DNA of 64,000 nt. It comes from Metridium senile. Lineage: Eukaryota > Cnidaria > Anthozoa > Actiniaria > Metridiidae. A program made the translations under genes and the position numbers. Positions 38,305 through 51,200 of this stretch are shown here, one piece after another. The stretch covers positions 7,702,394-7,766,393 of the forward strand of contig OX459101.1 of assembly GCA_949775045.1 (NCBI GenBank), in the 5' to 3' direction. The stretch's first letter is position 1; each line of letters begins with the position of its first letter. Below the pieces are notes generated by a model that was not told where the DNA came from, searched no databases, and saw nothing but the letters and a program-made list of their open reading frames with translations.

Positions 38305-40314
38305 CTCGTATAACTTACTTCAAATTCCTATAAAACCGTGTCAATGGCATTTATGATAATGCGATTTTAATGCCTTTTTCTTTGACTCTCAATGTTCAAG
38401 TTGTATCCTCTAGAAACCCAAACATTATTCTACACATCCGTTTAGATCTTGCGTTTCTTTTCTACTTGAAGAAATTGAGTGACGTCATTTTAACAATACC
38501 ATAGCCAATATAGGCTTGCGACGTGCTGTGTTTGATTTCCTCGAATTTAGAATTGTATTTGGGAGAGAGCTTTAGTTTAAGCTCTAACGGCGATTTCACT
38601 TTTTGACTTTGATTCAGTTTTTATGAAATACAGTATTTCAGATAGATTATTGTCATATTCCAAATATCGATCATTTTCGATTCTAATTAAGCCGCAGCTG
38701 AGTGTGAAGGTAATTAGTTGACGCAATCTGCTATATGAAATATTGCGGAAACAACCACCATAACTTCAATTGTTGTGCCAAATCTATAGGCTTAAAAATT
38801 CAAAACATACTTTACTGAGGGATTAAGAATAAATCAGTGTAATTACATGTTCATTTAAATACTTGTATTGAAAACGACAACACACAACCGTTCGATATAA
38901 TATATCCGCATGAAAATGGTCTTTCTAAAATCGAAATAGATAAGCCGTTATGTTAACTTTATGAATTATTCCGTGGTTTGTTCAAAACGTTTACAATCAA
39001 AAGGGTTGTTCTTTTATTGAACTTTATCAGTGCATACAGCGTCGATAATCCATATTGATCGATCTATTTATTGAAGGAGTTTTGTTTGCTGTTACAGCCA
39101 GCCCGCCCACTCGTTCTGGTTTTTGTATAATAAATCGGTCTGCGCGCATGCAGGCTACCCACTCAAAAGCAGTTTCACGTTTCCAGACGAAAAAAAAAGA
39201 TAGCGAGAGAAATCATCTGAATCGTTTCGTAATTTTTGGGCATTTAATTAAATTGATATGTTTAGACTTTGCTCATATCTTAAAGTGCCTACCTATATCA
39301 CCTAAACTTTTAGGGTCTAGATCAAATCTAAAAATCATTTAAAGCTTCTTTGCGTTGAGAAAAAAAAAATGGAATTATTATACTTTATACTTTATACTTT
39401 TACACTGTAACCCTTATGATGGGCTGCTAGGCCCGAAAGCTTGGAAAATAAAAAAAACATTTTGGTTGAAGAAACGTTATCACTATGAATTTTTCTCTGT
39501 TATTCATATTTTTTGCCTATATATTCAATGTACGCTTACACTCTTGTCATTAAATCGCTGATGATGGGGAACGTTTCTGCCGAAACAGTCCACTTTTCGC
39601 GCGGTTTTGACTTCAAGAAAGTCAAATTCATTCGCGACTTAGAGATCAGCAATTGAGTAAAAAAATGCGAAATTGCCAGAATATCTTTTTTATAATGTAT
39701 ATTTTCAGGAAAAAAAAAGGAATTGGCCAGGGGTGATAAGGACTTTAAATTGAAGTATGTGGTGTATTTTTTTAAATTATTATTTTCCGTTTACTTTTTA
39801 TGAGCATACAAATTTCAGTATCTGAAGACCCTGTCCGAGTCTGTGACGTCATCTTGAGATATTAGTAAAGCATTAGGGAAAAATAAGCAGATATATCGTC
39901 GCTTTTTGGAAACAATTTTCCAACTTTAATGGCAAAATCGATCTTATATAAACCTAAGCCCGAATTTAGCCAGAGATTGTTTGTATTCCTATAATGACGT
40001 CACAGCAGGATTTCGATCATAGGTTTTTGACAACCGTTCATGTTAAAAACACGTACACAAATATAGTTCTGGTATTTTTGCACTGTTCATCTTAAACACA
40101 AAATTTTTCATATAGCTGAACTTTTCCCTCACTTTGGTTTTAAAAGGATCAATAAAATATACCTAAAACTCAAAATTAAACAATTGGGCTGCCTGTGTGA
40201 GAGATTGTTTGGGATGCCTGTGCTTTTGACGTAACGATGCCAAAAATAGCCGAGGAGCTGCCGAAGAGTCAGCTGGGAGTAATGCTGAAATTTCTACATT
40301 TGAGGTAAACCAGT
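38305..40314. other. intergenic, TRIM-NHL 5' flank
   Basis: No gene was found. It contains hammerhead-like motifs at 39411-39591 (see separate entry) and otherwise AT-rich unique sequence. Confidence 0.5.
39411..39591 (+). other. two hammerhead-like motifs
   Basis: The first (about 39411-39443) has GGGCTGCTAGGCCC, a good hairpin, directly followed by GAAAGCTT. The second (39558-39591) has a perfect CTGATGA box and later GAAACAGTC, but its intervening stem is poor. Both resemble the terminal regions of Penelope-like elements. No RT sequence was seen next to them, so this would be an orphan terminal fragment. Confidence 0.35.
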
Positions 40315-40952
40315 TTAAGGACATTCCGTAGTTTTGCATTGCGCACGCTCTACTGCGCACAATTTTGAACCAGCGAGAGCGCGCGCTTGCGCGCGCTATG
40401 TCGGTATTACTAAAAGATCACAATTCGTACATTCAAAGTGCCATAGCGCCAACACGAATACGGTGACCTATCTTTTTTATGGTGTTAAACTAATGGTATC
40501 CAGGTTTGCAAACACATATCCGAGTTTGAATACAAATTTATGTCCAGATTTCGAGATATTTCAGAATTGTGGTAATATTCTGTCATCCAGGTGTTTGCGA
40601 TCAATACGCTCGTGTATTGCATTATCGCTATTTTCTTTTAACAGGTCCACTTTACTATGCAAGTATTGTGTGTGAATGAAGACTTGGGATGCTAAGATGT
40701 AATTAAACCTAATATTTCAATACTAATATCAAAAAAGAGTGCCATTAATCGCCTTTTCTTCTCATTTTATACATCGAAATATTACTCTCGCGCGCCGTCC
40801 AAATGAGTAACTTTGACGTGATCTAGTGCCAAAACCAACACGGTGACCCCCCTTTTTTATTTCATTTTTGAAATGCCCATGTCTTAAAGTATAACTGTAC
40901 AAAGTTTCAATAAAAAGTTATGTCAAAATCTATTACTACGGAATGTCCTTAA
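40315..40952. mobile_element. 638-bp TTAA-bounded inverted-repeat element
   Basis: Starts TTAAGGACATTCCGTAGT and ends ACTACGGAATGTCCTTAA. Two internal direct repeats carry CCAACACGAATACGGTGACC and CCAACACGGTGACC. TTAA at both ends is suggestive of piggyBac-type target duplication, but no transposase is encoded. A partner of similar size and end sequence is at 49737-50380. It ends 37 bp before the ATG of the VIT-domain fragment. Confidence 0.75.
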
Positions 40953-40989
40953 GATCAAGCCTAAAGTGCATAAAGTGAAGAGAAACAAG

Positions 40990-41518
40990 ATGCGATACGG
41001 TTTTATCAACAAGAATGGACGTTCTGAAGTCCCTTTGGAGAAGATACAAATTCGTAGCTTCGTCAAAGGCTTTACAGCTGAAGTTTTAGCAACTATGGAG
41101 TACAAAAACGACTCCGATAACCCCATAGAGGCGATATACGTGTTTCCACTCGATGAAGAAGCGGCTGTATGCGGCTTTCAAGCGACTATAGACGGACGGA
41201 CGATTGTGGCTGAGATTAAGGAAAAGCAAGAAGCACGAGATACCTATGATGACGCTATTAGTAGTGGACAAAGTGCTTTTCTACTGGAAGAAAGCGACGA
41301 AAGTTCTGACATATTTCAAATCAACGTCGGTAACCTGCCACCCCAGCAGTCAGCTACTGTGGAACTGAAGTTACTGGAAAGTTTCCTGAAAAGATGAATG
41401 GGAGATGGTAGCAGCAAAAGGTACCAAATGGCTCAAAGCAAACTTACCAAAAGATGTCCTGGGCTATGATAAAATCCTGCAAACAGCAGCCAATGTTTTA
41501 GGTGTTCGCCTGCAGTGA
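40990..41518 (+). pseudogene. VWA5A-like gene fragment: VIT domain plus C-terminal tail
   Basis: An ATG at 40990 opens a frame encoding a VIT (vault protein inter-alpha-trypsin) domain very like the N-terminus of VWA5A proteins (VKGFTAEVLATMEY, AIYVFPLDEEAAV, FLLEESDESSDIF, NVGNLPPQ). It stops at TGA 41395-41397. A second frame begins at once at 41396 (EWEMVAAKGTKWLKANL...) and ends at TGA 41516-41518. This resembles the extreme C-terminal helix region of the same family. The VWA domain and everything between (several hundred residues) is missing with no room for an intron. I read it as an internally deleted, probably non-functional copy; the VIT part alone could in principle be translated. 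Confidence 0.7.
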
Positions 41519-42210
41519 TATTTTATCAACCGGCATGCAGTTTGAATAAGATATATTCATAAGAATAAATAAATAAATAATGCATAAGTATTCCAATCGG
41601 TGAATTAAGGACTAAAAAACACAGTTTTCTGTGTTTGATACACACTCTGATCTATACAAATGGGGTGTCAAGAGAACATGGGAGAAGTGTAGGACTAACA
41701 CAATCTATCACAACAAAAGATAACATATATATTTACATCATGGCACTCAAGATTCTATACACAATTTATCTACAAATCAATCGACGCAAGCAAACACGGT
41801 TGACAGTCACTTGAAATATACACCAAGTTCAAAAAAGTTGCCAAACGTGAAAAGTCATACCAAGACGGATAGGAATTATGGGCAAATTTACATAATGTAT
41901 AAAAAAGGTTTTCACAATAAACATGTTAATCAGGAAGACTTATGTTATCAAATTTTTTTCCCTAAGTAAATATTATGTGCTTATGATGGAGTGCTTTTTG
42001 TTTGAAAAATTAAAGGTAACTCAGTGTTTCTAGTTTAGAAGAGTACCCAAGATTCCTTTCAATCTTGAAATTAACTTCCATCAAGGGAACAAAACAGAAT
42101 ACGATTCAAGATGGTGGACAATATAAATATTAATTGCATTCTGTCGAATTCCCTTGCACCTATCGCCTTTGACAACTTGACAAACACTAGATGTAATATC
42201 AACCAATTGT
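41519..42210. other. intergenic / 3' flank of C2orf81-like gene
   Basis: No gene recognised. AATAAATAAATAAATAA occurs near 41564-41580; on the other strand this region probably holds the 3' UTR of the C2orf81-like gene. Confidence 0.5.
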
Positions 42211-45200
42211 TCAAGCTGATTGGGGAGATGGCTGGGAGGGTATAGGTGGAATAGGGTCTGATAAATGCAGAGGTCTTATTATTGGTGATGTTCTTGAAAT
42301 ACTCTCGGCTGTTCCTCGTGCTGCAGGCGTGGCATCCAGGGGCTGTAGCTGCGTCACCGGTGATATCCTTCTGTCGATTTTGCGAAGAACCTGAAGATTA
42401 TTAAACAAATAAGGATAATTTAAAATAAACATTCTCAAGACTCCACTTAAAGTGCTTGTGTTCGATAAATTGGACATCCATGTATAAATTTAATATTGAA
42501 ATAAATAAATAAATAAATAAATAAATAAACGGTTGAGGAGTTCTTGAGCTAGCCTCTGAACTGCCTTTCATGGAGAGGAGAGGAACGGATCAGGGATGAG
42601 GGAGAAACAGTAACAATAAACAGGGAGGAGGGAGAAAAAGAGATAAAAATAAGGGAGGAGTGAGAATTAGAATGTAAATTTTACCTAATAAATTATTGAA
42701 CTATAAGTATAAGGTCTTATTGGACTGATTGTAATATTATTTAGGCAAATTTAATGCGAACAGCTTATCTCTGAAATACAAACCACTAAATAGTTCAAAT
42801 TTGTACCATTTGTACTCTAAAGGGCCGTTTACAGTAGCAATTTTGTCGCGCGACAAGAGCTGTGATTTCAATGGCGATTTTATCGCAGCTTTGTCGCCGC
42901 AATTTCAAATACCTCGAATTTAGGAGACAGAAAGTCGGAGCTAATTGCACTAAATTTTGAGCATGTTCTAAGTAGCGTTGACAAATCTGCGATAAAATCG
43001 CCATTGAAATCGCAGCTCTTGTCGAGCGACAAAATTGCTAGTATAAACGGGCCTTAATGAATATAGCCTCAATAGCTTTTATTTAGAAAGAACAAAGAAA
43101 ATCAGGGATGGTGGAGAAATGGTCTAAAAAATTAGGGAGGAGGGAGAAATGGTCTAAAAAATTAGGGAGGAGGGATATTTTAATCCCTGTTCCTCTCCCC
43201 TTTTGATGGTGCTTAACTAATTAAATCAATGATGATTGGTAATATAATGAAATTTGCCACACTGTAAAAAATGTTAATTTAACATTTACATAAAACAGTT
43301 AGACTTGGACGAAGGGCTAAAGTTCGAAACGTCAGTAAAGTTAATATTTTTTTACAGTGTTACAAATTTAATTCTATTACCTATCATTTATATCAAACAC
43401 CGACGCAGCCTATACTATTTTACTCGCTAGTTTCCATTGATTAGGATCATTTAAGTTAATTTTATTAGTTTTAATTTTTAGTTGTCAAGCTTCTTTACCA
43501 TGAGCCTCTTGCTCAGGAGATTGATAAGATATTGATTATCAAACTCAATTGCGATCTTGACGGCAGTCAAATAATGATAATTATCAACAAAATTATCGTA
43601 CACCTAATTAAAACAAGGTTAAAGGGGCGAACGACGATTGCACGACCCAAAGGAACTGTGGGTAATACAAATTCCTTCTTATTCCTTTCTAAATTACCCA
43701 AACAATGCCTCCACCGTTCAGCGACGACCTAAGATGGGTGTGTCAAAGGTTTTGTTGAACGATGGAGGCATTGAAACTTGATTATATAATAATCAAACAT
43801 TGGAAGAAGCAAATATGGGAGTTTACCACAGTCCTGAATACAAGAACATTGTGGGATTGGATGAAAAGTACAGTGGTACCTCTATTAAGCGGTCATCCTC
43901 TATTAGGCGGCCACAATAAAAAGTCCCAAATCTATTCCTATACCTATTCCTTTACCTCTATTCAGTGGCCAACCTGGAAAGTTCCGAGGGTGACTGCTTA
44001 ATAGAGGTACCACTGTACAGAAACTGTGCCATCTTAAAAAGTAACCAAATCTTTAAGATGGCTTATTGGGCATTCATTTTGCCACAACCAAAGAGAAAGA
44101 CCCTGGATTACTGACCTGCAATGGTCCTCGACGGACAACATCACCTTCACGTACAACTACACCAGCATTAATATCCATGGAATCAACCTGAAACAGCAAA
44201 TATTGGAGATGGAAAGTTAGATGAAGGCAAGGCTATAGGTGAGCATAGTGTTTACAAGTGTTGATATTGTGATGCTAATTTGCCAACCATTTTCACAATA
44301 TATTCTCAATTTTCTTAGTTCTAATAACAATGGTTGGTTGGCAAAACCATAACAAAATATGTCACTGTACGTCCAACTATATAAATAACTGAGTGACAAT
44401 CGATGAATAAATGAATGGACAAATGAGAGAATGGATGGATGAATGTGTTAATGAATTGAAAAATGAATGAACATATAATAATTGAATAACTAAATACATG
44501 AAAGAATGAACAAATGAGTCAGTGTGTGAATGGATGAAGGAATAAATGGATCAAGAATTGAATAAACAAATGGATAAAAAAGAAAATGAAAGCATAGACA
44601 AATTACTGAATGAAGATGAATGAATGGATGGATCAATGTATAAATGAATGAATCAATGTATGAATCAGTTAGCAAACAAGTCAATCCTTTGACAAACCAA
44701 TCATACGTACGGTTGGCCTAAATAATTGATCCGTAAATATACCAATCAATAAAAATCGACCAGCAAATAAATTGTTAGTTAGTTGAGTATCTGATAGGTT
44801 TCTCATTGTTACAATGTTGGACCTACCAGTGGTGGTGGTAATGGTGTAATTGGTCCAGGTACTACACCAGCACTATCTTTATAAGTCCTACCAATATCAC
44901 CAGTCTCTGTACCAGTCCCCTTACTGGACATGGTATTCCTGGAATCCATCTTAAAAGTATTTGATGGCTTGGTCTTACGGGTCTTGATATTAGGTTCATT
45001 GGGTTGATCAACTACAGTGAATTTGGTCCGCACTCTGAAATGAAAATGAACAGTTATAAAAAAAGGCATGGGAAAATCAGAAGGTCATGCAACCAGTTCC
45101 TGTTTATGGGGCCTATTGTCTCAATACATTTAACAGTGAAGACCGCGGGAAAAAATATTTGCTGAAATGTCAGACTGTTTCACATGAGATTATTCCTAGA

Positions 45201-48200
45201 TCAAGTAGCAATCAAAAGACATAAGAAAATGACCAAGTTTAATCGGCCAAAAAATTTGAAATTTTCAACAGGTCCTGCGTAGGGCAAAAATGCCAATTTT
45301 GGTCATTTTACAGATTTTCAGATTTTTCAAATAATGCCTATTACTATCTAGTTGACATTAGATTATTCCTATATCGAGTAGTAATCAAAAGACATAAGAA
45401 AATGACCAAGTTGTGTTTCACATGAGACTATTTCTAGATCCACTTTGAGCACTAGTCAAAGTTTTGCAGATTTAGGGCCTTTACTCTTTTGAATAATAAA
45501 ATGATTTACCTGTGCGATGGTAGTTTTTCAGGATTTAATCTTATGACAGCTGCAACATTGCCCCATTCATCATACACAACATCTTTGTTGCCTGGGGGAC
45601 GGCCATACTGAGTCTACAAGTAAACATGAGATTGTAGGAAAAGATCAAAGATTATTGATAAATCTGGTGGTATTTAGGGGGCTTTCATATATTAGTGTAT
45701 TTTTTTGGGGGGGGGGGGGATCGCAAACTCACTGGTTGTCTTTGAAATATTACCCACCACCCCCTTCCTGGTTGGCAAAAATATCATAGCCCCCTACATT
45801 TTGTCAAGTCTTTTCTAAACCCTTATAAAACAGCATACAAATTATTTGTAAAAACTTGAAAATTGAAAATTGTCACTCCCCCTCAATATTGCAGAAAATG
45901 TATTTCACATGTACAATCAAACAGCAGGGGTTTTAGGGAGCAAGCACATTTATTTTTAAGGGAACAAGGGATACTGCCAAATTATTTTCAGGGAACAAGG
46001 GAACAAAATATGACAAAACAATAGTTTTTTGGGATCATGGGATCATAAGGTAAAACATTTCAGGGAAACAGTTATTTTACTTATGGGTAACAAAGGAGAA
46101 AACGCAAAAAGATCAAGGGAACATGGGAGCATGCACCCCCGCCCCCCACCCTGGGACGGGCTCATCAAAGTGAGCATAGTAAAACAATATATTATAATGG
46201 TGTTTAATACTTTGTTAATTTTTTTCTGATATACATACAGGTTTTTATTGTATTATTTTATGTCAAGGCTGGTTTTGTCCTACCTGTTGGTTCATAGAAT
46301 AGGAGACACTGCTCACACATCCACTATAACTTGTTAGATTATCACGATTAGACCAGTTATCTTTACTTGATATACTTGTAGTACTAGCCTTTAGGATTTA
46401 AATGTTTAATTCATGTTTATAATTTATTATTGTACGATTTTATGATTTTTTTTACGTTATATTCCAATAAATAATAAAAAATAACTATAGAGCACTAGAA
46501 CTATGAAATAAATTTTTGTTTATATGTGTTTATTATTATTATATTTAAGATGATTTTAAGTATAGTTTAATAAACGAGCAGGACTGTTTCATCAGGATTT
46601 AAAACCATGAGGCGATGCAGCCTATATAGGTTCACCTGCTTTTCCAATTAACTTGTTTTAACTTTTTAATTTAGACTTATGTCAGTCCAGGAAGAATAAA
46701 ATTGTGAACAACAATGTTATTTTCAATGTAACACTTACAAGATTTTGTGTGTTGTGAATTCATGCTTTAAGTTTTGGTCATTTTTTAAGGTGCAAAATGG
46801 CCACACTACACTAATAATATAGCCTTTATTCATGGTCAATGTTTGTTTATTATTATATTTATGGATTGGTATCTCTTTAGTAAGTCTTCACATCTTATAG
46901 TCCCCTTCACAGTTCCCTGCACCATCTTGAAAGGTATCCGGGCCTTTGCAAGACGAATGTTGAGCTTGCAATGACAGAGACCTATTAATACCTCGCGAAA
47001 CAATTATTCACATGTCTCTATTATTGCAAGCTCAATGTTCATCTCGCTTCGATGCAAAGGCCTGGTACCTTTCAAGATGGCTCAGGGTACAGTGAAGGGA
47101 CTATTACAGGTAGACTGTGTTGATGTTTCTAAGGAAACAATAACTGGAGTACCAATATTGCCTATAGATTCATTGTTTATAAAACTAATAATTCATGAGC
47201 AATTGACAAAAGAAATTATAACCGTGAAGAAGGTTGTATATAAGACACAAACTCGTCCTGATTTGCATAAGTTTTAACTTGAATTTTTTCGACCAGATTT
47301 ACTTTTATCTTGACAATTAAAATATGAAAGAACTAATGTTGGACTTTCATAAGTTCTATACAATATTTGTGTTCGATCTATATGCTCAATGGCTCTTCGA
47401 CTCGCCATTGTATATCGCATACAGATCAGCTGCTCATATTGTATATATATTATGTATTTCTTTATCAAAACCATGTATGTTTGTTCTTCTTTAAATTCTT
47501 GATACTCATTAAATTCAGAAAAAAATTCAACTTCCAGTATTCCAAAAAACATATTTTACCTTGAGAATTGATGAAGATGATGACAACAATGCCATGCCTC
47601 GTTGATCTAGAGAAGGGACTTTATCTCCTGTGTGTTGACTATCTATTATACGCACATCTGTAACTGATGTGAGATCTACACCAGAGAAAGCTGGGAGTTT
47701 CCCACTGTGGGCCTTGAAAGGACCACGCCTCTTTTGTTTCTTTGAATGCTGAAATACAAGATATTAGACCAATATCATTACAATTCATTGCTAAAAACTT
47801 GTAACAATTATTCTAATAGGCTACAATACAATAAACTTTATTTATCAATGGCGACCTAATAACCATGATAGTTAATCTAACTTATAGCCCTGACAAATGC
47901 TAATGAATAACACTGCACTACACTGCAAAAATATATACAACAACTGAACAAAATGACAATACAATTATGCAGCTAGGTTATTCATTTTGGATTTGAGAAA
48001 GTAGAATCATTTGTTTGTCTCGCAATTGAGGTTTAGATCACAGCGTTTGGACTGCTACCACTAGTCTTTATCAGGTGATGAGTCTACCCATTCTCCAAAA
48101 AAAAATGGTCCAAAAAATCATTAACATCTGTGAGACAAAGAGAAAACATTCTACTTGCCAGTATCTCAAATCCATGCTGAATAACCTTCACAAATGTTTT

Positions 48201-51200
48201 TATTTTTGTATTGTTTATTTTTTTGCAGTGTACATACCAGTAACAGAAAAAGAAACAACAAAAATCAGTAATTATCAACATGTACAGGCAAATCTTCATA
48301 ATATTATTAACAATAGAAATAATCATGATCATAATATAATGAAATTTGTAACTAACCGTAACTTTACTTTTTACTGTCAACATTAACTTTAAGTCAACAT
48401 TTTTTACGGTGTTACAAATTCCAATCTATTACCTATCGTTTATATCAAACACCGATGCAGCCTATACTAGTTTACTCACTAGTTTCTATTTCTATTCTTT
48501 ACGGTGTAACAAATTTCATTCTATTACCTATCGTTTATATCAAACACAGATGCAGCCTATAATAGTTTACTAGCTAGTTTCCATCTATGATCATAATACC
48601 TTTTTTTCTGGTGGTTTTGGCTGCATCATTGGTTTTGTTTTAGGTGAGTCTTGCTGTAATGGTGCTAAAGGACTGGGTATTGTCACAGGAGTATCAGGCA
48701 CCTCTTGGTTCTCAAATGGAGGTTCAGGAGCCCTAGCAATAAAAACAAAATGATAAGACACAAGTAATTCGTAGATCCACTATCCATTGTGTTCTATCTT
48801 AGTTACTGTTGCTACATCCGACAAGCCAAATACGTTTTTCTCAATATACAGCACGAATATACATAGATTGCTGAAAACAAGTCTGTCTTAGAATTTATGT
48901 ATTCTAAGAGTATGTTAGGAAAAAACAGTAATTGCTGTAAATCTTTCTCAAATCTACGATGTTTGTTGGACATTCTACATTCCAGTGGGAGTACTGCGCA
49001 ATTGTTTCATGTTCACTCAAGCAAATTGTGGATCTATGAATAGTCAAACAAATTGATGAAGAAATAAATGAAGAGATTGAAAAAAAATGAACAAATGAAA
49101 TAATGAACAAATAAATGCTTCAATGAGTAGGTGGATGAAGAATACATAAATGAATGGATGGGAAAATGAACAAATGAATGCATGAATGAGTGAATGAAAA
49201 AAGGACAAACAAATGAATAAAAAAATGCATGATTAAATAATGAATGAAAAAATGAATAAATAAATAGATAAATAGAGGGATGAATAAATGAGTGAGTGAA
49301 TGAATGAATGAATGCAAAAATAATACTGTTGCGTGTGCAATCAGTTACAACAAAATTAGTGTTTTTGACAGACTTGCTATATCATGTATTCAGGAATAAA
49401 GCAAAATAAAATAATATTCCTCATACTCTGGTCTTTCTTCTTCAATACAACTGTCTTCACTATGAGCCTCGGACGTGACAGATGTTGTAGAGCTCTCTGT
49501 ACTAACAGGTCTAGGCATGATAACTGGTACAGATCCCTGGGCCCAAGAATCTGTCATTGGAGCAATGGGTTCTGGGAGAACAACACATGCATTAGTTTAT
49601 AAATCAAAATACTTCAAATTACTACCATAAATAAACAGGGACGGAATAGAAATTTATGATAAAAATGCAATTAATTTCAACAGAATAGAATGCAATTGAA
49701 TGGAATAGGATAGATTAGAATACATTTACTTGTATATTAAGGACATTCACAGGCAAATTAATTAACCATAGATTTCTCTTCAAACTTCTCATTTTGAAGT
49801 ACAATCATCATACAAGTTTAATGAGCAAATACAAATAAGGGTCACTGTACTCGTTTAGGAGTGAGATAATCTCAAAGGGCAGCCTTTTTCTTGTCAAAAA
49901 ACGTGTGCGCGCAGTATGAACAATTCAAGCAAAAAAGTCATTTTTTGATAGAAAAACCGAATGGATTGCCAAACATTTCTTGAGACAAACGTCTAATAAC
50001 CTACAGAAAAATATTATGTGTAAATATTTGTAAAATTTTGTAAATACAACCAACCCTTTGTTTTTGGCTCAAATTCGCCACCTTCGTGCAACATTCGGTG
50101 ACGCTTTCGACTGATGAAGGTTGAAGTTTTTAACATTTTCTTCAAATTTTGAACACATACAACTTTTGTAATTCTTCATAAATGTTTAAAATAAAAAATG
50201 GGGGTCACCATATTCGTTTTCAAGATATGATCAGAAATCGTGCTGCAATCTCCAAAAAATCGCTCGCCATCTTGTTTCGTGGAACGCCTGGATGATTTTA
50301 TGAATGAAAATAAATCCTCCAGGTGTTCCACGGCGCGCGCGGAAAGGATGCACAGAAACAATGCCCGTGAACGTCCTTAAGGTATATTCTAATTTAATTT
50401 TCCTTTCGCCAAGACCACCATCGTCGTTTATTTTGTTCAAATCACTCTCCTAGGAATGATTGCAATCCACCTATTGCCAAACCAAAAGTGTCTCTTGAAC
50501 TTGGAACCAAGCAAAACACCAGCTAAACTACAATCTTCATCTATACTCACCATCTTCTTCTAGCCATGTGGGATCAACAGAAGGGTTCTCCTCACCACTG
50601 TCACATGCAAGAAACTGCCACTACAAGAAAGTATTATGGAATATAGTCAATTATTGACTGGGACCGAGGGAAACAGTATGTTTTGTGGTCCTGAGACCAT
50701 CCACCGAGGGAAACATTGGCGGTCGAGGGACCACAAAACATACTATTTTACAGAGGTTTCAGTCTATAAGTGTTTTGTTATATACCAACTGTCAAAGAAC
50801 AACAAAAATGTAGCTATGACCAAAGATTTCTATTCTAAACATGACCTTCATAAACTAAGGTTAACAGGTTCCCATTTAAATCTGTACTTATGCAAATTGT
50901 GTTGATGTGTGCTAAACACACAGATCAACCCATCAGAGTATATTATTTCTGAAGTGAACTTCTCTAATTGGTTGATCTTCAACGATTTTTGAAATAGGTG
51001 TATATCAATCTCGAACCCCGAGCCTTCGTTCCTCTTGGCCAGCCGAGTAACGTAAGACTCTGGGGGACCGGAATTCTATGCTTATGCTGATTGGCCCTTG
51101 AAAATACAATGGTCAGACCGGAAACAGACGAAGTAAAAGCTCTGATTGGTCCATCATGTAAACAAATGTACATTCAAAATGTAAATTTTACGATTACATG

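Noticed and set aside
45000..45120. Frame extension of exon 45034-44827 to 45069
   Set aside because: The upstream part contains the TTTCATTTCAG acceptor; splicing from 45510 gives the correct phase.
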